A DNA stretch of 13,930 nt. Source: AP-15 sp036404275. GTDB lineage: Bacteria > Pseudomonadota > Alphaproteobacteria > ATCC43930 > CGMCC-115725. Position 1 is the stretch's first letter. Each line of letters starts with the position of its first letter. The stretch spans positions 1 through 13,930 of the forward strand of contig DASXAM010000348.1 in assembly GCA_036404275.1 (NCBI GenBank), in the 5' to 3' direction. A program made the translations under genes and the position numbers. Below, one piece after another: positions 6,756 to 13,917 of this stretch. The notes under the pieces were generated by a model. The model saw only the letters and a list, made by a program, of their open reading frames with translations, was not told the DNA's origin and did not search any database.

Positions 6756-7436
6756 TCAGGCCCGGCCCCCGATACCGTTGCGCGGCAGCGCCTCGAAGAG
6801 GTGCACCATAAAGGCCGTTGCGACCACCGGCGCCACGAGATTGACGAGCGGCAGGGCGAACAGCGCGGCGATCACGATCCCGCCGAGAAAGACCCGTCCC
6901 CCATGCCGGTTGCGCACCCCCTTGGCCGCCGCCCAGTCAAGCCGCCTCAGCGCCACCGCCTCGAAATACTCCCGGCCGAGAAGATACCCGTTGAGCGCCA
7001 GAAAAACCAAGAGGTTTATGCCCGGCATCAGCAGATAGGCCGGCAGCGCCAAGAGATTGAGCAAGATCGTAAGCCCGATGAGCCGCGCCATCGCCTTCAA
7101 TGTTTCAGCGAAAGGCTGGCGGCGCGATGGCCCCAGCTCCGGATAGTCCATCGCCTCGACCGCAGCGGCGATGCGCTCGATAAAAAAGCTGAAGATCAGC
7201 GTTACCACCGCCGGAAACAACAGCCAAGTCAATGCCAATACAGCAAGGCCGCCAAGAATATCGAGAAGCCAATCAAGCGGCTGCCAGGCGAAAACCGCCC
7301 AGTGGTAGAGTGCCGCCGCAACGGCAAGCCACAACACCGCAAAGGTCAGCACCGCGAGCCCCAACCCTAGCGCCACGACATGCCGCAACGGCGGCGTCGC
7401 CAGCGCCGCCAACGCCCGCAGCAAAGCGGTCGGCAT
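6756..7436 (-). CDS. EI24/CysZ-like multi-pass membrane protein
   Basis: 226-residue inner-membrane protein of the EI24 family (the family that includes the sulfate transporter CysZ). Seen: hydrophobic segments about 19-45, 58-85, 118-148 and 182-212, a soluble loop 88-117, and the family signature LNGYLLGREYFEAVALRR at 148-165. The family link is strong, but substrate and function are uncertain, and no cysteine or sulfate genes are nearby to support a CysZ role. ATG at 7436 has AGGA 5 nt upstream on the minus strand. First gene of a two-gene unit with the bactofilin (34-bp gap). It diverges from the small ORF/methyltransferase unit across a 147-bp intergenic region. Confidence 0.9.
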   Translation of the reverse strand: MPTALLRALAALATPPLRHVVALGLGLAVLTFAVLWLAVAAALYHWAVFAWQPLDWLLDILGGLAVLALTWLLFPAVVTLIFSFFIERIAAAVEAMDYPELGPSRRQPFAETLKAMARLIGLTILLNLLALPAYLLMPGINLLVFLALNGYLLGREYFEAVALRRLDWAAAKGVRNRHGGRVFLGGIVIAALFALPLVNLVAPVVATAFMVHLFEALPRNGIGGRA

Positions 7437-7486
7437 CGGGTCCTAGAACCTTAAACGCGCGAATCGGCAGGCAAGGCGCGCCGGGA

Positions 7487-7492
7487 TATAAT
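7487..7492 (+). promoter_or_regulatory. Possible -10 element in divergent intergenic region
   Basis: TATAAT, an exact match to the sigma-70 -10 consensus, in the 147-bp region between the EI24 gene (minus) and the small ORF (plus). I see no convincing -35 at 17 bp upstream. A second AT-rich TATATAA (7552-7558) lies closer to the ATG at 7584. Either could drive the plus-strand pair. Confidence 0.3.
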
Positions 7493-7583
7493 TGCTACCC
7501 GCCCGCATGCCATCCTCCCGGCCGCCGATCTGCCCAATACTCACCGGGTCCTATATAACCGCCGGCGACTGAAGATTGCCGCG

Positions 7584-7745
7584 ATGAGCGAGGACAAGAT
7601 CATCGATTTTTTGCGCGGTCGATTCGCTCGCATCGACGAGCGTTTCGACCGGATCGAGCGCCGGCTCGAACTGGTGGGAGAAAGCGCCCAGCCCATAGTT
7701 CCGGATCCCGATCATCTTCACGACAATCCGAACTCGCAGATATGA
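7584..7745 (+). CDS. Small probable coiled-coil protein (53 aa), unrecognised
   Basis: 53 residues starting MSEDKIIDFLRGRF and ending HDNPNSQI. Residues 4-33 form a charged amphipathic stretch with a heptad-like pattern (IIDFL, FARIDERFDRIERRLELVG), as expected for a short helix or coiled coil; the last 20 residues are Pro/Asp-rich and probably disordered. I cannot name a family, but short proteins with this xRxDERxDRIERRL pattern are common in alphaproteobacteria. Support for being real: third-position GC bias, and its TGA (7743-7745) overlaps the ATG at 7742 of the methyltransferase gene, the usual sign of translational coupling. Only a weak Shine-Dalgarno (GAAGA) precedes it. Confidence 0.65.
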   Translation: MSEDKIIDFLRGRFARIDERFDRIERRLELVGESAQPIVPDPDHLHDNPNSQI

Positions 7746-8632
7746 CCGATCTGATCAACGAGGCGCGCCGCTGGTATGCTGAAGAGTTGCGCTTCACCGC
7801 CCACGTAAAATCGCAGCCCGTTATCGATGCTTTTGCCGGAGTGCCGCGCGAGCGCTTTGTCGGGCCGGGGCCGTGGCGGATCAGAAGCCCGGCTTGGCGG
7901 GTGGAGAACGCGGCGCAGGCGGCCGGCTACTGGACCACCGAAGACGCCGATCCGCGCCATGTCTACCACGATGTGCTGATTGCGCTCGACGAGGTGCGGG
8001 GCATCAACAACGGCCAGCCAAGCCTGTGGGCCAGGCTCTTTGATTGGCTCGCCATCGCCCCTGGCGAGAGGGTGCTGCATCTCGGCTGCGGCACCGGCTA
8101 TTACACCGCGATCGCCGCCGAGCTGGCCGGTTGCGCCGGCAGAGTGACGGCGATCGAGATCGATCCGCAACTCGCCGCGCCCGCCCGCGAGGCGCTGGCG
8201 CCGTGGCCGCAGGCGTCGGTGGTGAATGCGGATGCATCCACCGCCGCGCTCGACCCCGCCGATGTGATCATCGCGAGCGCCGGCGCCACCCACCCCCTGC
8301 CCGCCTGGCTCGACGCCCTCGCCCCTCGCGGGCGGCTCTTGCTGCCGATGACCGGCGCGGGCGGATGGGGCGGGATGCTGCTGATTACCCGTCAGCCGAC
8401 GTCAGGCTATGCGGCGCGCTTTTTGCGGCCGGCCGGGTTTATCGACTTCAGGGGGGCGCGCGATCCTGAAATCGCTCGCCGCCTCGCGGCAGCGTTGCTG
8501 CGCGACCGCGGCGTCCCGGTCAAATCGCTGCGGCGCGCTCCGGAAGAGCCGGACGATACTTGCTGGCTCGCCGGCGACGGTTGGTGGTTGTCGACCGCCG
8601 CGGTCGAGACGAGCCGGCAGCCCGGTGCTTAG
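7742..8632 (+). CDS. Protein-L-isoaspartate O-methyltransferase-like SAM methyltransferase
   Basis: 296-residue class I SAM-dependent methyltransferase related to PIMT, the enzyme that methylates isoaspartyl residues in aged proteins. Seen: an N-terminal helical region with VPRERFVGPGPW (34-45), HVYHDVLIALDEVRGINNGQPS (73-94) aligning with the PIMT substrate segment, SAM motif I VLHLGCGTGYYT (111-122), the acidic ribose-binding IEID (139-141), a VIIASAGATHPLPAWLDAL strand-helix (176-193), and LAPRGRLLLPM (193-203). The segment that reads TISQP in standard PIMT is NNGQP here, and a C-terminal extension of about 70 residues follows, so this is a divergent subfamily whose substrate may differ. 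Its ATG overlaps the stop of the small coiled-coil ORF. It converges on the Mth938-type gene 127 bp away. Confidence 0.85.
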   Translation: MTDLINEARRWYAEELRFTAHVKSQPVIDAFAGVPRERFVGPGPWRIRSPAWRVENAAQAAGYWTTEDADPRHVYHDVLIALDEVRGINNGQPSLWARLFDWLAIAPGERVLHLGCGTGYYTAIAAELAGCAGRVTAIEIDPQLAAPAREALAPWPQASVVNADASTAALDPADVIIASAGATHPLPAWLDALAPRGRLLLPMTGAGGWGGMLLITRQPTSGYAARFLRPAGFIDFRGARDPEIARRLAAALLRDRGVPVKSLRRAPEEPDDTCWLAGDGWWLSTAAVETSRQPGA

Positions 8633-8759
8633 TCAGCCATCGTCACCGGTGCCGCCCGCGGCCGTTGTTTCGAGAAGGATGGAGCGGTGAAGTACGGATG
8701 CCCAAGGCTTTCGTCGCCAATGGACAGCTTCGGTCCGGCCGGACCTGCGGCCGGCGAAA

Positions 8760-9131
8760 TCAGATCGACGGCAGCAAGGCCGCGGCGACGCGGCGTTCTT
8801 CGGCGACCAATATGTTGTAGGTGCGGCAGGCAGCGCCGGTATCCATCGGCTCGAGCGCGATACCTGCGTCGCGCAGGGTGTTGCGCAACGAAATGTCGAC
8901 CGGCGCCATCCGGCGGCCGAGGCCGAGCAGCAAAACCTGCACATCCCGGCCGAGGATTGGATCGAGGCTTTCCCGGGTGATATCGGCGATGGTGACCGCG
9001 GTCCACGCAACGGTTTCATCGGGAAACACCAGCACCGCACCCGGCCAGATGATGCCACTTACTCGAAACCCGCTTGGTCCGTAGCGTTCGATCAATTGCC
9101 GGCCGGGCGGAACGAGCGGGGTCAGCTCCAT
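8760..9131 (-). CDS. Mth938-like (DUF498/NDUFAF3-type) domain protein
   Basis: 123-residue protein of the Mth938/DUF498 family, whose mitochondrial member NDUFAF3 helps assemble respiratory complex I; bacterial function is not established. Seen: IERYGPSGFRVSGIIWPGAVLVFPD at 14-38, an LLLGLGRRM segment (67-75) where the family has its conserved Gly-x-Gly, IALEPMDTGAACRTYNILVAEERRVAAALL at 91-120. The length is typical. It is the last gene of the secD-secF unit, starting 16 nt after the secF stop on the same strand, a gene order I know from other alphaproteobacteria. No strong Shine-Dalgarno is visible; translation may depend on secF read-through of ribosomes. Confidence 0.9.
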   Translation of the reverse strand: MELTPLVPPGRQLIERYGPSGFRVSGIIWPGAVLVFPDETVAWTAVTIADITRESLDPILGRDVQVLLLGLGRRMAPVDISLRNTLRDAGIALEPMDTGAACRTYNILVAEERRVAAALLPSI

Positions 9132-9147
9132 CGCGGGGCTGGACAGC

Positions 9148-10098
9148 TCAACGCGCCCGTGACGGCGCCCCGGCGGCGGGCTCGCCCGAGCGCGCGATCA
9201 CGGCGCGGTTCGGCCGCACGTAATAGAGGACCGGGGCGGCGATAAACAAAGACGAATAGGTGCCGATGACGACGCCCCACAGCATCGCGATGCTGAACCC
9301 GCGCAAGACCGGGCCGCCGAGAAACAACAAAGACAATACCGCCAACGCCACGGTGCTGACGGTCAGGATCGTGCGCGACAGGGTCTCGTTGAGCGCCAGG
9401 TTGATCAGATCGGACAACGACATCGTGCGGTATTTGCGCATCGCCTCGCGCACCCGGTCGTAGATCACCACGGTGTCGTTGACCGAATAGCCGGCGACGG
9501 TCAGGATTGCAGCCAAGGTGGTCAGGTCGAATTCGAGGCGCAGCAGCGCGAAAAGGCCGACCGTGGTCAGGACGTCGTGCAAGGTCGAGATCATCCCGCC
9601 GACGCCGAACTGCCACTCGAAGCGAAACCAGATATAGACGGCGATGGCAAAGAGGGCGAGCACGGTGGCGATGACGCCGGCGCGGATCAGCTCGCTGCCC
9701 ACACTCGGACCCACCACCTCGACCCGGCGGTATTCGACGCCGGCGCCCAACGCCTTGCGCGCCAGCGCCACCGCCTTTTCCTGCGCGGCGTCGCCGCCGG
9801 GCTGGCGCGGCAGCCGGATCAGGACGTCGGTCGGCGGCCCGAAGCCTTGCAGCGAGGCTTCGCCGATATGGAGCGCGTCGAGCTTTTGCCGCATATCGGC
9901 GAGATTGGCGGGACCGGTCGTCGAGCGCACCTCGATCAGGGTGCCGCCGACAAAATCGATGCCGTAATTGAGCCCGAGCGTCAGAAAGAGCACGACCGAC
10001 GCCGTCGTCAGAAACGCCGAAAAGGCAAAGCCGATCTTGTGCCACGCCATAAAGTCGATGGTCGGCGTGCGGCGGATGACGATCAGCGGCCTCAGCAT
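9148..10098 (-). CDS. secF: Protein translocase subunit SecF
   Basis: 316-residue inner-membrane partner of SecD; the SecDF complex uses the proton gradient to pull proteins out of the SecYEG channel at the periplasmic side. Seen: an N-terminal transmembrane helix (about 18-40), LGLNYGIDFVGGTLIEV (about 41-57), a periplasmic domain about 58-130, then five membrane helices with VGPSVGSELI, AGYSVNDTVVIYDRVRE (the conserved helix used in proton transfer) and SRTILTVSTVALAVLSL. The ATG at 10098 is used; a TTG at 10104 would add two residues. It follows secD by 28 bp and precedes the Mth938-type gene by 16 bp, all on minus. Confidence 0.97.
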   Translation of the reverse strand: MLRPLIVIRRTPTIDFMAWHKIGFAFSAFLTTASVVLFLTLGLNYGIDFVGGTLIEVRSTTGPANLADMRQKLDALHIGEASLQGFGPPTDVLIRLPRQPGGDAAQEKAVALARKALGAGVEYRRVEVVGPSVGSELIRAGVIATVLALFAIAVYIWFRFEWQFGVGGMISTLHDVLTTVGLFALLRLEFDLTTLAAILTVAGYSVNDTVVIYDRVREAMRKYRTMSLSDLINLALNETLSRTILTVSTVALAVLSLLFLGGPVLRGFSIAMLWGVVIGTYSSLFIAAPVLYYVRPNRAVIARSGEPAAGAPSRAR

Positions 10099-10126
10099 CG
10101 GCAAACCATAAGAAAAGCGCGGCAGG

Positions 10127-11704
10127 TCAAATCGGTATCGCCTTTGGTTTCCATTGCCGGACCCAGGTGACGATCAATAGCCGGGTCACCAGGATCGCGG
10201 AAAAGAGCGAGGTCAACACCCCGATGCTGAGGGTGACGGCAAAGCCTTTAACCGGGCCGGAGCCGAGCCAGAACATCAGAGCACCGGCGACGAGGGTCGT
10301 CACATGGCTGTCGAGGATCGTGCCGAACGCGCGCTTGAACCCGGCTTCGAGCGAGGACAGCATTGTGCGCCCGCCGCGCAATTCCTCGCGGATGCGCTCG
10401 TAGATCAAGACGTTGGCATCGACCGCCATGCCCATCGTCAAGGCGATGCCGGCGATGCCCGGCAAGGTCAAGGTCGCGCCGAGCAGCGACAGAGCGCCCA
10501 GCATCAGGCACAAATTGAAGAACAGCGCGATGTCGGCAAAGATGCCGAACAACCCGTAGAACAGCACCATAAAGACGACGACCAGCGCCACCCCGACGAT
10601 GCTGGCGAGCGCTCCGGCATGGATCGAATCGGCGCCGAGATCGGGGCCGACGGTGCGCTCCTCCAGGATCGTGATCGGCGCCGGCAAGGCGCCCGCGCGC
10701 AGCAGCAGCGCCAAGTCGCTCGCCGACTGCACGGTAAAGCTGCCGGAGATGATGCCCGAGCCGCCGAGGATCGCCTCGCGGATGATCGGCGCGCTGATCA
10801 CCTTGTTGTCGAGCACGATGGCAAAGGGCTTGCCGACATTCTCGCGGGTCGCGTCGCCAAAGCGCCGCGCGCCGACCGCATCGAAGCGAAAGCTGACCAC
10901 CGGCTCGTTGTTCTGAAAGGTCGGCTGCGCATCGACGAGGGTGTCGCCGCCGACCATGACGCGCCGCCGCACGACATAGGCGTCGGGGCCGACGCGCGAC
11001 CCGTTCCGTTCCGCCGCCGGCAGGATTTCGTCGCCCGCCGGCAGATGGCCGGCGCGCGCCTCTTCGACCGAGGTGCCGGTATCGACCAGCTGAAAGGTCA
11101 GCTTGGCGGTGCGGCCGAGCAGCGATTTGACATGCTCGGGGTCGTCCACGCCCGGCAACTGCACCAGAATGCGGTCCTGCCCCTCGCGCTGGATTTGCGG
11201 CTCCTTGATGCCGGTCTCGTCGATGCGGCGGCGGATGATCTCGATCGACTGGTCGACCGCCTGGCGGCGGCGCGCTTCGGTCGCGACCGCGCTAAAGGCG
11301 ACGGTGCCGGTCCCGTCGGCGGCGATCGTCACGGTCAGGTCGGGGTCGATCTTGCGCAGCGCCTCGCGGGCGTTGTCGATGGTGCCCATATCACGCAATT
11401 TGAAGGTGATCGCGGTCCCTTGGACCTCGAGGCCGGTATAGCCGATATTGGCGTTGCGCAATGCGTTCCTGACATTGTCGATGATTGCATTCAAGCGGTC
11501 GCGCTGGGCCGCGGCGACATCGACCTCCAGCAGCAGATACGAGCCGCCGCGCAAATCGAGCCCCAGCGATACCTGCTTGTGCGGCACCGCCTCGGGCAGC
11601 TTGGCCAGGAAGGCCGGGCTGAACAGGTTGGGCAGCGACAGCAGCACGCCCAGCGCGCAAACAGCGCAGATCAGCGTTACTTTCCAATTGGCGAAATACA
11701 GCAT
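10127..11704 (-). CDS. secD: Protein translocase subunit SecD
   Basis: 525-residue SecD, typical length. Seen: the first membrane helix at 7-27, LGLDLRGGSYLLLEVD at 47-62, the large periplasmic P1 domain with RRIDETGIKEPQIQREGQDRI and LLGRTAKLTFQLVD, and the C-terminal five-helix bundle from about 360 carrying GIALTMGMAVDANVLIYERIREELR with the Asp-Ala-Asn motif, then GTILDSHVTTLVAGALMFWLG. The ATG is supported by GAGAGG about 10 nt upstream on the minus strand. yajC, which usually sits directly upstream of secD, is absent; a 236-bp gap and a CoA-transferase gene lie there instead, so the operon probably has its own promoter in that gap. Confidence 0.97.
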   Translation of the reverse strand: MLYFANWKVTLICAVCALGVLLSLPNLFSPAFLAKLPEAVPHKQVSLGLDLRGGSYLLLEVDVAAAQRDRLNAIIDNVRNALRNANIGYTGLEVQGTAITFKLRDMGTIDNAREALRKIDPDLTVTIAADGTGTVAFSAVATEARRRQAVDQSIEIIRRRIDETGIKEPQIQREGQDRILVQLPGVDDPEHVKSLLGRTAKLTFQLVDTGTSVEEARAGHLPAGDEILPAAERNGSRVGPDAYVVRRRVMVGGDTLVDAQPTFQNNEPVVSFRFDAVGARRFGDATRENVGKPFAIVLDNKVISAPIIREAILGGSGIISGSFTVQSASDLALLLRAGALPAPITILEERTVGPDLGADSIHAGALASIVGVALVVVFMVLFYGLFGIFADIALFFNLCLMLGALSLLGATLTLPGIAGIALTMGMAVDANVLIYERIREELRGGRTMLSSLEAGFKRAFGTILDSHVTTLVAGALMFWLGSGPVKGFAVTLSIGVLTSLFSAILVTRLLIVTWVRQWKPKAIPI

Positions 11705-11940
11705 GCCAGTCAGCCTCTCATCGACAAGCTGCGAGCCAGCCGCATGCCGTCATGGCCGCGCTCGCCCCACGGCCGTCCGGCACATTTTGCGCCGTAGGGG
11801 TGCGCATTCCGGCCCAGGAAACCGCCGATCTCCACCACCGCGCACGCACTCGGATCGCGGCTGCGCCGACCACGCATCTGAGCCGGACAACCGTGCGACC
11901 CGTCCGGCATGATCGGCGCAGCCGTGAAGCGATCGGCGCC
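11705..11940. other. 236-bp region upstream of secD without a convincing gene
   Basis: Lies between the CoA-transferase stop and the secD start. One open frame on minus (11710-11910, 66 codons, ending 5 bp before secD) has Gly/Arg-rich composition, no membrane segment and no resemblance to YajC, so I do not call it. Apart from secD's Shine-Dalgarno I see no clear promoter, and only a 9-bp direct repeat GATCGGCGC near 11911 and 11932. Confidence 0.5.
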
Positions 11941-13146
11941 TCAGACGACCCCATCACGGTGCAAGGAATCGACCTCGACCGGGCTGAGGCCGAGCCAATC
12001 GCCGAGCGCTTGGCTCGTGTGCTCGCCGAGGAGCGGCGCCGGCTTGACCGGGGCCGGGGCGCCGTCGAAGCGCACCGGCCAGGTCGTCATCGGCATCTGC
12101 CAGTCGCCGTGATGCATGGTCTGCAAAATGCCGCGATCCCAGAAGCTTTTCTCGTTGGTGAGCTCCATCGAATCGAACACCGCCCCGGCCGGGACGCCGG
12201 CGCCAGAGATCAGCGCCGTCGCTTCTTGCTTGGTGCGTTGGCGGGTCCACTCGCAGACCATCTCGTTGACTTCGGCTTCGCGTTCGAGCCGCGCCGCAGG
12301 CGTGTCATAGCGTGGATCGCCGATCAGGTCCTCGCGCCCGATCAGCTTTAAGAGCCGCGGCCAATGCTGCGGGTTGGCACGGCTCGTCAGCATGTAGACG
12401 TAATCGTTGGGGCCGCCCGGCTTGCACGGGAAAATCCCCGAGGGGATATTGTTGCCGCTCCCCGGCTGGCGCTGTGCGGCTTTCTTGGTCTGCGCCTGGC
12501 GAATGAACATGCCGCGGCTGTAGTGCATGACCGAATCCTGCATCGCCACCTGAAGTTGCCGGCCTTTGCCTGTGGTGTTGCGCTGGTAGAGGGCGGCAAC
12601 AATGCTGAACGCGAGCAGCATGCCGGTGCCGGTGTCGCCGATCGTCGGACCCGGCTTTTGCGGCGGTCGGTCGCGCTCGCCGGTGATGCTCATCGCCCCG
12701 CCGACAGCCTGCGCGATCGGGTCGAAGCAAAGCCCGTTCTCATACGGGCTGCCGGCGCCAAAGCCTTTGACCTGGGCATAGATGATGCGCGGGTTCAGGG
12801 CGCTGACGACGTCATAGCCGAGGCCCAATTTCTCGATCGTGCCGGGGCCGAAATTCTCGGTGAAGACATCGGCTTTCTTCGCCATGTCCTTGACCAGGTT
12901 GAGGCCGCGCTCGGATTTGAGGTTGACCGTGACCGAGCGTTTGTTGGCGTTGTAGATCATGAAGTAGTAAGGGTCGGCCACACCGCGGCGGCCGGCCTCG
13001 CCGCCATCCGGGTTCTCGACCTTGACGACGTCCGCCCCCATCCAGGCGAGCGCCTCGGTGCAGGTGGTTCCGGCCTCGAACTGAGTCAGGTCGAGCACCT
13101 TGATGCCGGTAAGGCAGTTCGGCGGTACGGGAACGGTTTGGTCCAT
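11941..13146 (-). CDS. CaiB/BaiF family CoA-transferase (formyl-CoA-transferase-like)
   Basis: 401-residue class III CoA-transferase, which moves CoA between organic acids through an Asp-linked intermediate. Seen: LTGIKVLDLTQFEAGTTCTEALAWMGADVVKVE at 12-44, KRSVTVNLKSERG at 69-81, ENFGPGTIEKLGLGYD at 97-112, and GDTGTGMLLAFSIVAAL around catalytic Asp171. A Gly-rich loop region near 227-235 (QPGSGNNIP) and the PNDYVYM strand resemble formyl-CoA:oxalate CoA-transferase, so it is closer to that branch than to CaiB. The substrate cannot be read from the sequence. The start is firm: AAGGAGGAG (13152-13160) precedes the ATG on minus. It follows a glutathione S-transferase gene by 45 bp on the same strand. 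Confidence 0.94.
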   Translation of the reverse strand: MDQTVPVPPNCLTGIKVLDLTQFEAGTTCTEALAWMGADVVKVENPDGGEAGRRGVADPYYFMIYNANKRSVTVNLKSERGLNLVKDMAKKADVFTENFGPGTIEKLGLGYDVVSALNPRIIYAQVKGFGAGSPYENGLCFDPIAQAVGGAMSITGERDRPPQKPGPTIGDTGTGMLLAFSIVAALYQRNTTGKGRQLQVAMQDSVMHYSRGMFIRQAQTKKAAQRQPGSGNNIPSGIFPCKPGGPNDYVYMLTSRANPQHWPRLLKLIGREDLIGDPRYDTPAARLEREAEVNEMVCEWTRQRTKQEATALISGAGVPAGAVFDSMELTNEKSFWDRGILQTMHHGDWQMPMTTWPVRFDGAPAPVKPAPLLGEHTSQALGDWLGLSPVEVDSLHRDGVV

Positions 13147-13151
13147 CGTCG

Positions 13152-13160
13152 CTCCTCCTT
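13152..13160 (-). promoter_or_regulatory. Strong ribosome binding site of the CoA-transferase gene
   Basis: Minus strand AAGGAGGAG, 5 nt from the ATG at 13146; a near-perfect Shine-Dalgarno, stronger than the others in this window, suggesting high translation. Confidence 0.8.
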
Positions 13161-13191
13161 GATTAAGGATCGTTCGGCTCGCGGTTTTCGC

Positions 13192-13812
13192 TCAGCTCAT
13201 CCCTTCCTGCTGCAACGCCCGCTGAACCGCCGGACGCGCCATCATGCGCTCGAAATGCGCGGCGCAATTTTTCGGCAGTTGCAAGCCGACCCGCTTGGCG
13301 CCCCAATATTCGACATAGAACAGCGCGGCATCGGCGGCCGAGAGCTGATTGCCGCCGAGGTAGTCCTTGCCTTCGAGCGCCTTGTCGACGATGGCAAAGC
13401 CCTTGTCGATCTGTTCTCGGCCTTGCGCTTTGACCTTGTCGTGGTCTGCCGGCGACGGCGCGAACCGCTCGGTGCGGAACAGCCGGGTAAAGCCCTGCGC
13501 ATGGATCGTGCCCACCGCGTATTCCATGACCTCCATCGCACGGAGATCGGTCTCCTCATCCTTCGGGATCAGATTTGCCTCGGGATTTTTTCGCGCGAGC
13601 CAGCGGGCGATGACCGGGAATTCGGTCAGGATCGAGCCGTCATCGCGTTCAAGCGTCGGCACCTTCGACTTCGGATTGACATTCGTATAGGGCGGCTTGA
13701 ACTGCGCGTTCTCGCGGAAATTGACGGCTTCGATCTGGTACGGCTTGCCGATTTCTTCGAGCAGCACATGGATGCCGAACGAGCAGGCGCCGGGGGCGTA
13801 ATAGAGCTTCAT
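13192..13812 (-). CDS. Glutathione S-transferase (beta-class-like)
   Basis: 206-residue cytosolic GST that conjugates or transfers glutathione to electrophiles. Seen: thioredoxin-fold N-domain with MKLYYAPGACSFGIHVLLEE (1-20), where Cys10 matches the conserved Cys of bacterial beta-class enzymes; KSKVPTLE with cis-Pro52; ILTEFPVIARWLA (61-73) with Glu64, the glutathione-binding acid, but Phe where many relatives have Ser or Gly. The helical C-domain contains LGGNQLSAADAALFYVEYWG (152-171) with the N-capping Ser-x-x-Asp motif. Start: GAGGAG (13821-13826) lies upstream of the ATG on minus. It is the first gene before the CoA-transferase; its substrate is unknown. A long palindromic repeat begins 27 bp upstream. 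Confidence 0.94.
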   Translation of the reverse strand: MKLYYAPGACSFGIHVLLEEIGKPYQIEAVNFRENAQFKPPYTNVNPKSKVPTLERDDGSILTEFPVIARWLARKNPEANLIPKDEETDLRAMEVMEYAVGTIHAQGFTRLFRTERFAPSPADHDKVKAQGREQIDKGFAIVDKALEGKDYLGGNQLSAADAALFYVEYWGAKRVGLQLPKNCAAHFERMMARPAVQRALQQEGMS

Positions 13813-13838
13813 TGGCGGGTCTCCTCGGGTCTCAGACC

Positions 13839-13917
13839 CTTCGAGACGGCCCTCCGGGCCTCCTCAGGGTGAGGCGTCCTCATCCTGAGGAGGCCGCGTC
13901 AGCGGGCGTCTCGAAAG
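13839..13917. repeat. Long branched palindromic (REP-like) element
   Basis: A 79-bp imperfect palindrome. Outer stem TTCGAGACG (13840-13848) with CGTCTCGAA (13907-13915); apical stem 13859-13874 with 13878-13893 (16 pairs, one of them G-T) around a CGT loop; and a side hairpin on each flank, GGCCC/GGGCC (13848-13860) and CCGC/GCGG (13894-13905). The result is a cloverleaf-like fold. Elements with the CTCGAGACG and CCTCAGGATGAGG pattern are, from memory, dispersed in many copies in Rhizobiales and Rhodospirillales genomes. A separate GGGTCTCAGACCC palindrome (13827-13839) abuts it. It lies just upstream of the GST gene. Confidence 0.85.

Noticed and set aside
8732..8745. Perfect 14-bp palindrome GGTCCGGCCGGACC between two convergent genes
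   Set aside because: Could be a shared terminator stem, but no T-run follows on either strand, and such palindromes are easy to get by chance at this GC content.
8633..9058. 141-codon minus ORF overlapping the Mth938-type gene
   Set aside because: A different frame of the same region; the frame at 8760-9131 carries the family pattern and follows secF closely.
10304..11797. 497-codon open frame on plus, opposite secD
   Set aside because: Gln/Arg/Asp-rich shadow translation; secD on minus is unambiguous.
11710..11910. 66-codon minus ORF ending 5 bp before secD, considered as a yajC or remnant
   Set aside because: No N-terminal membrane helix or Arg-Pro-Gln segment of YajC; Gly/Arg-rich; no Shine-Dalgarno.
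12364..13872. 502-codon open frame on plus, opposite the CoA-transferase and GST
   Set aside because: It spans two well-supported minus genes and the intergenic repeat; no recognisable domain; antisense composition.
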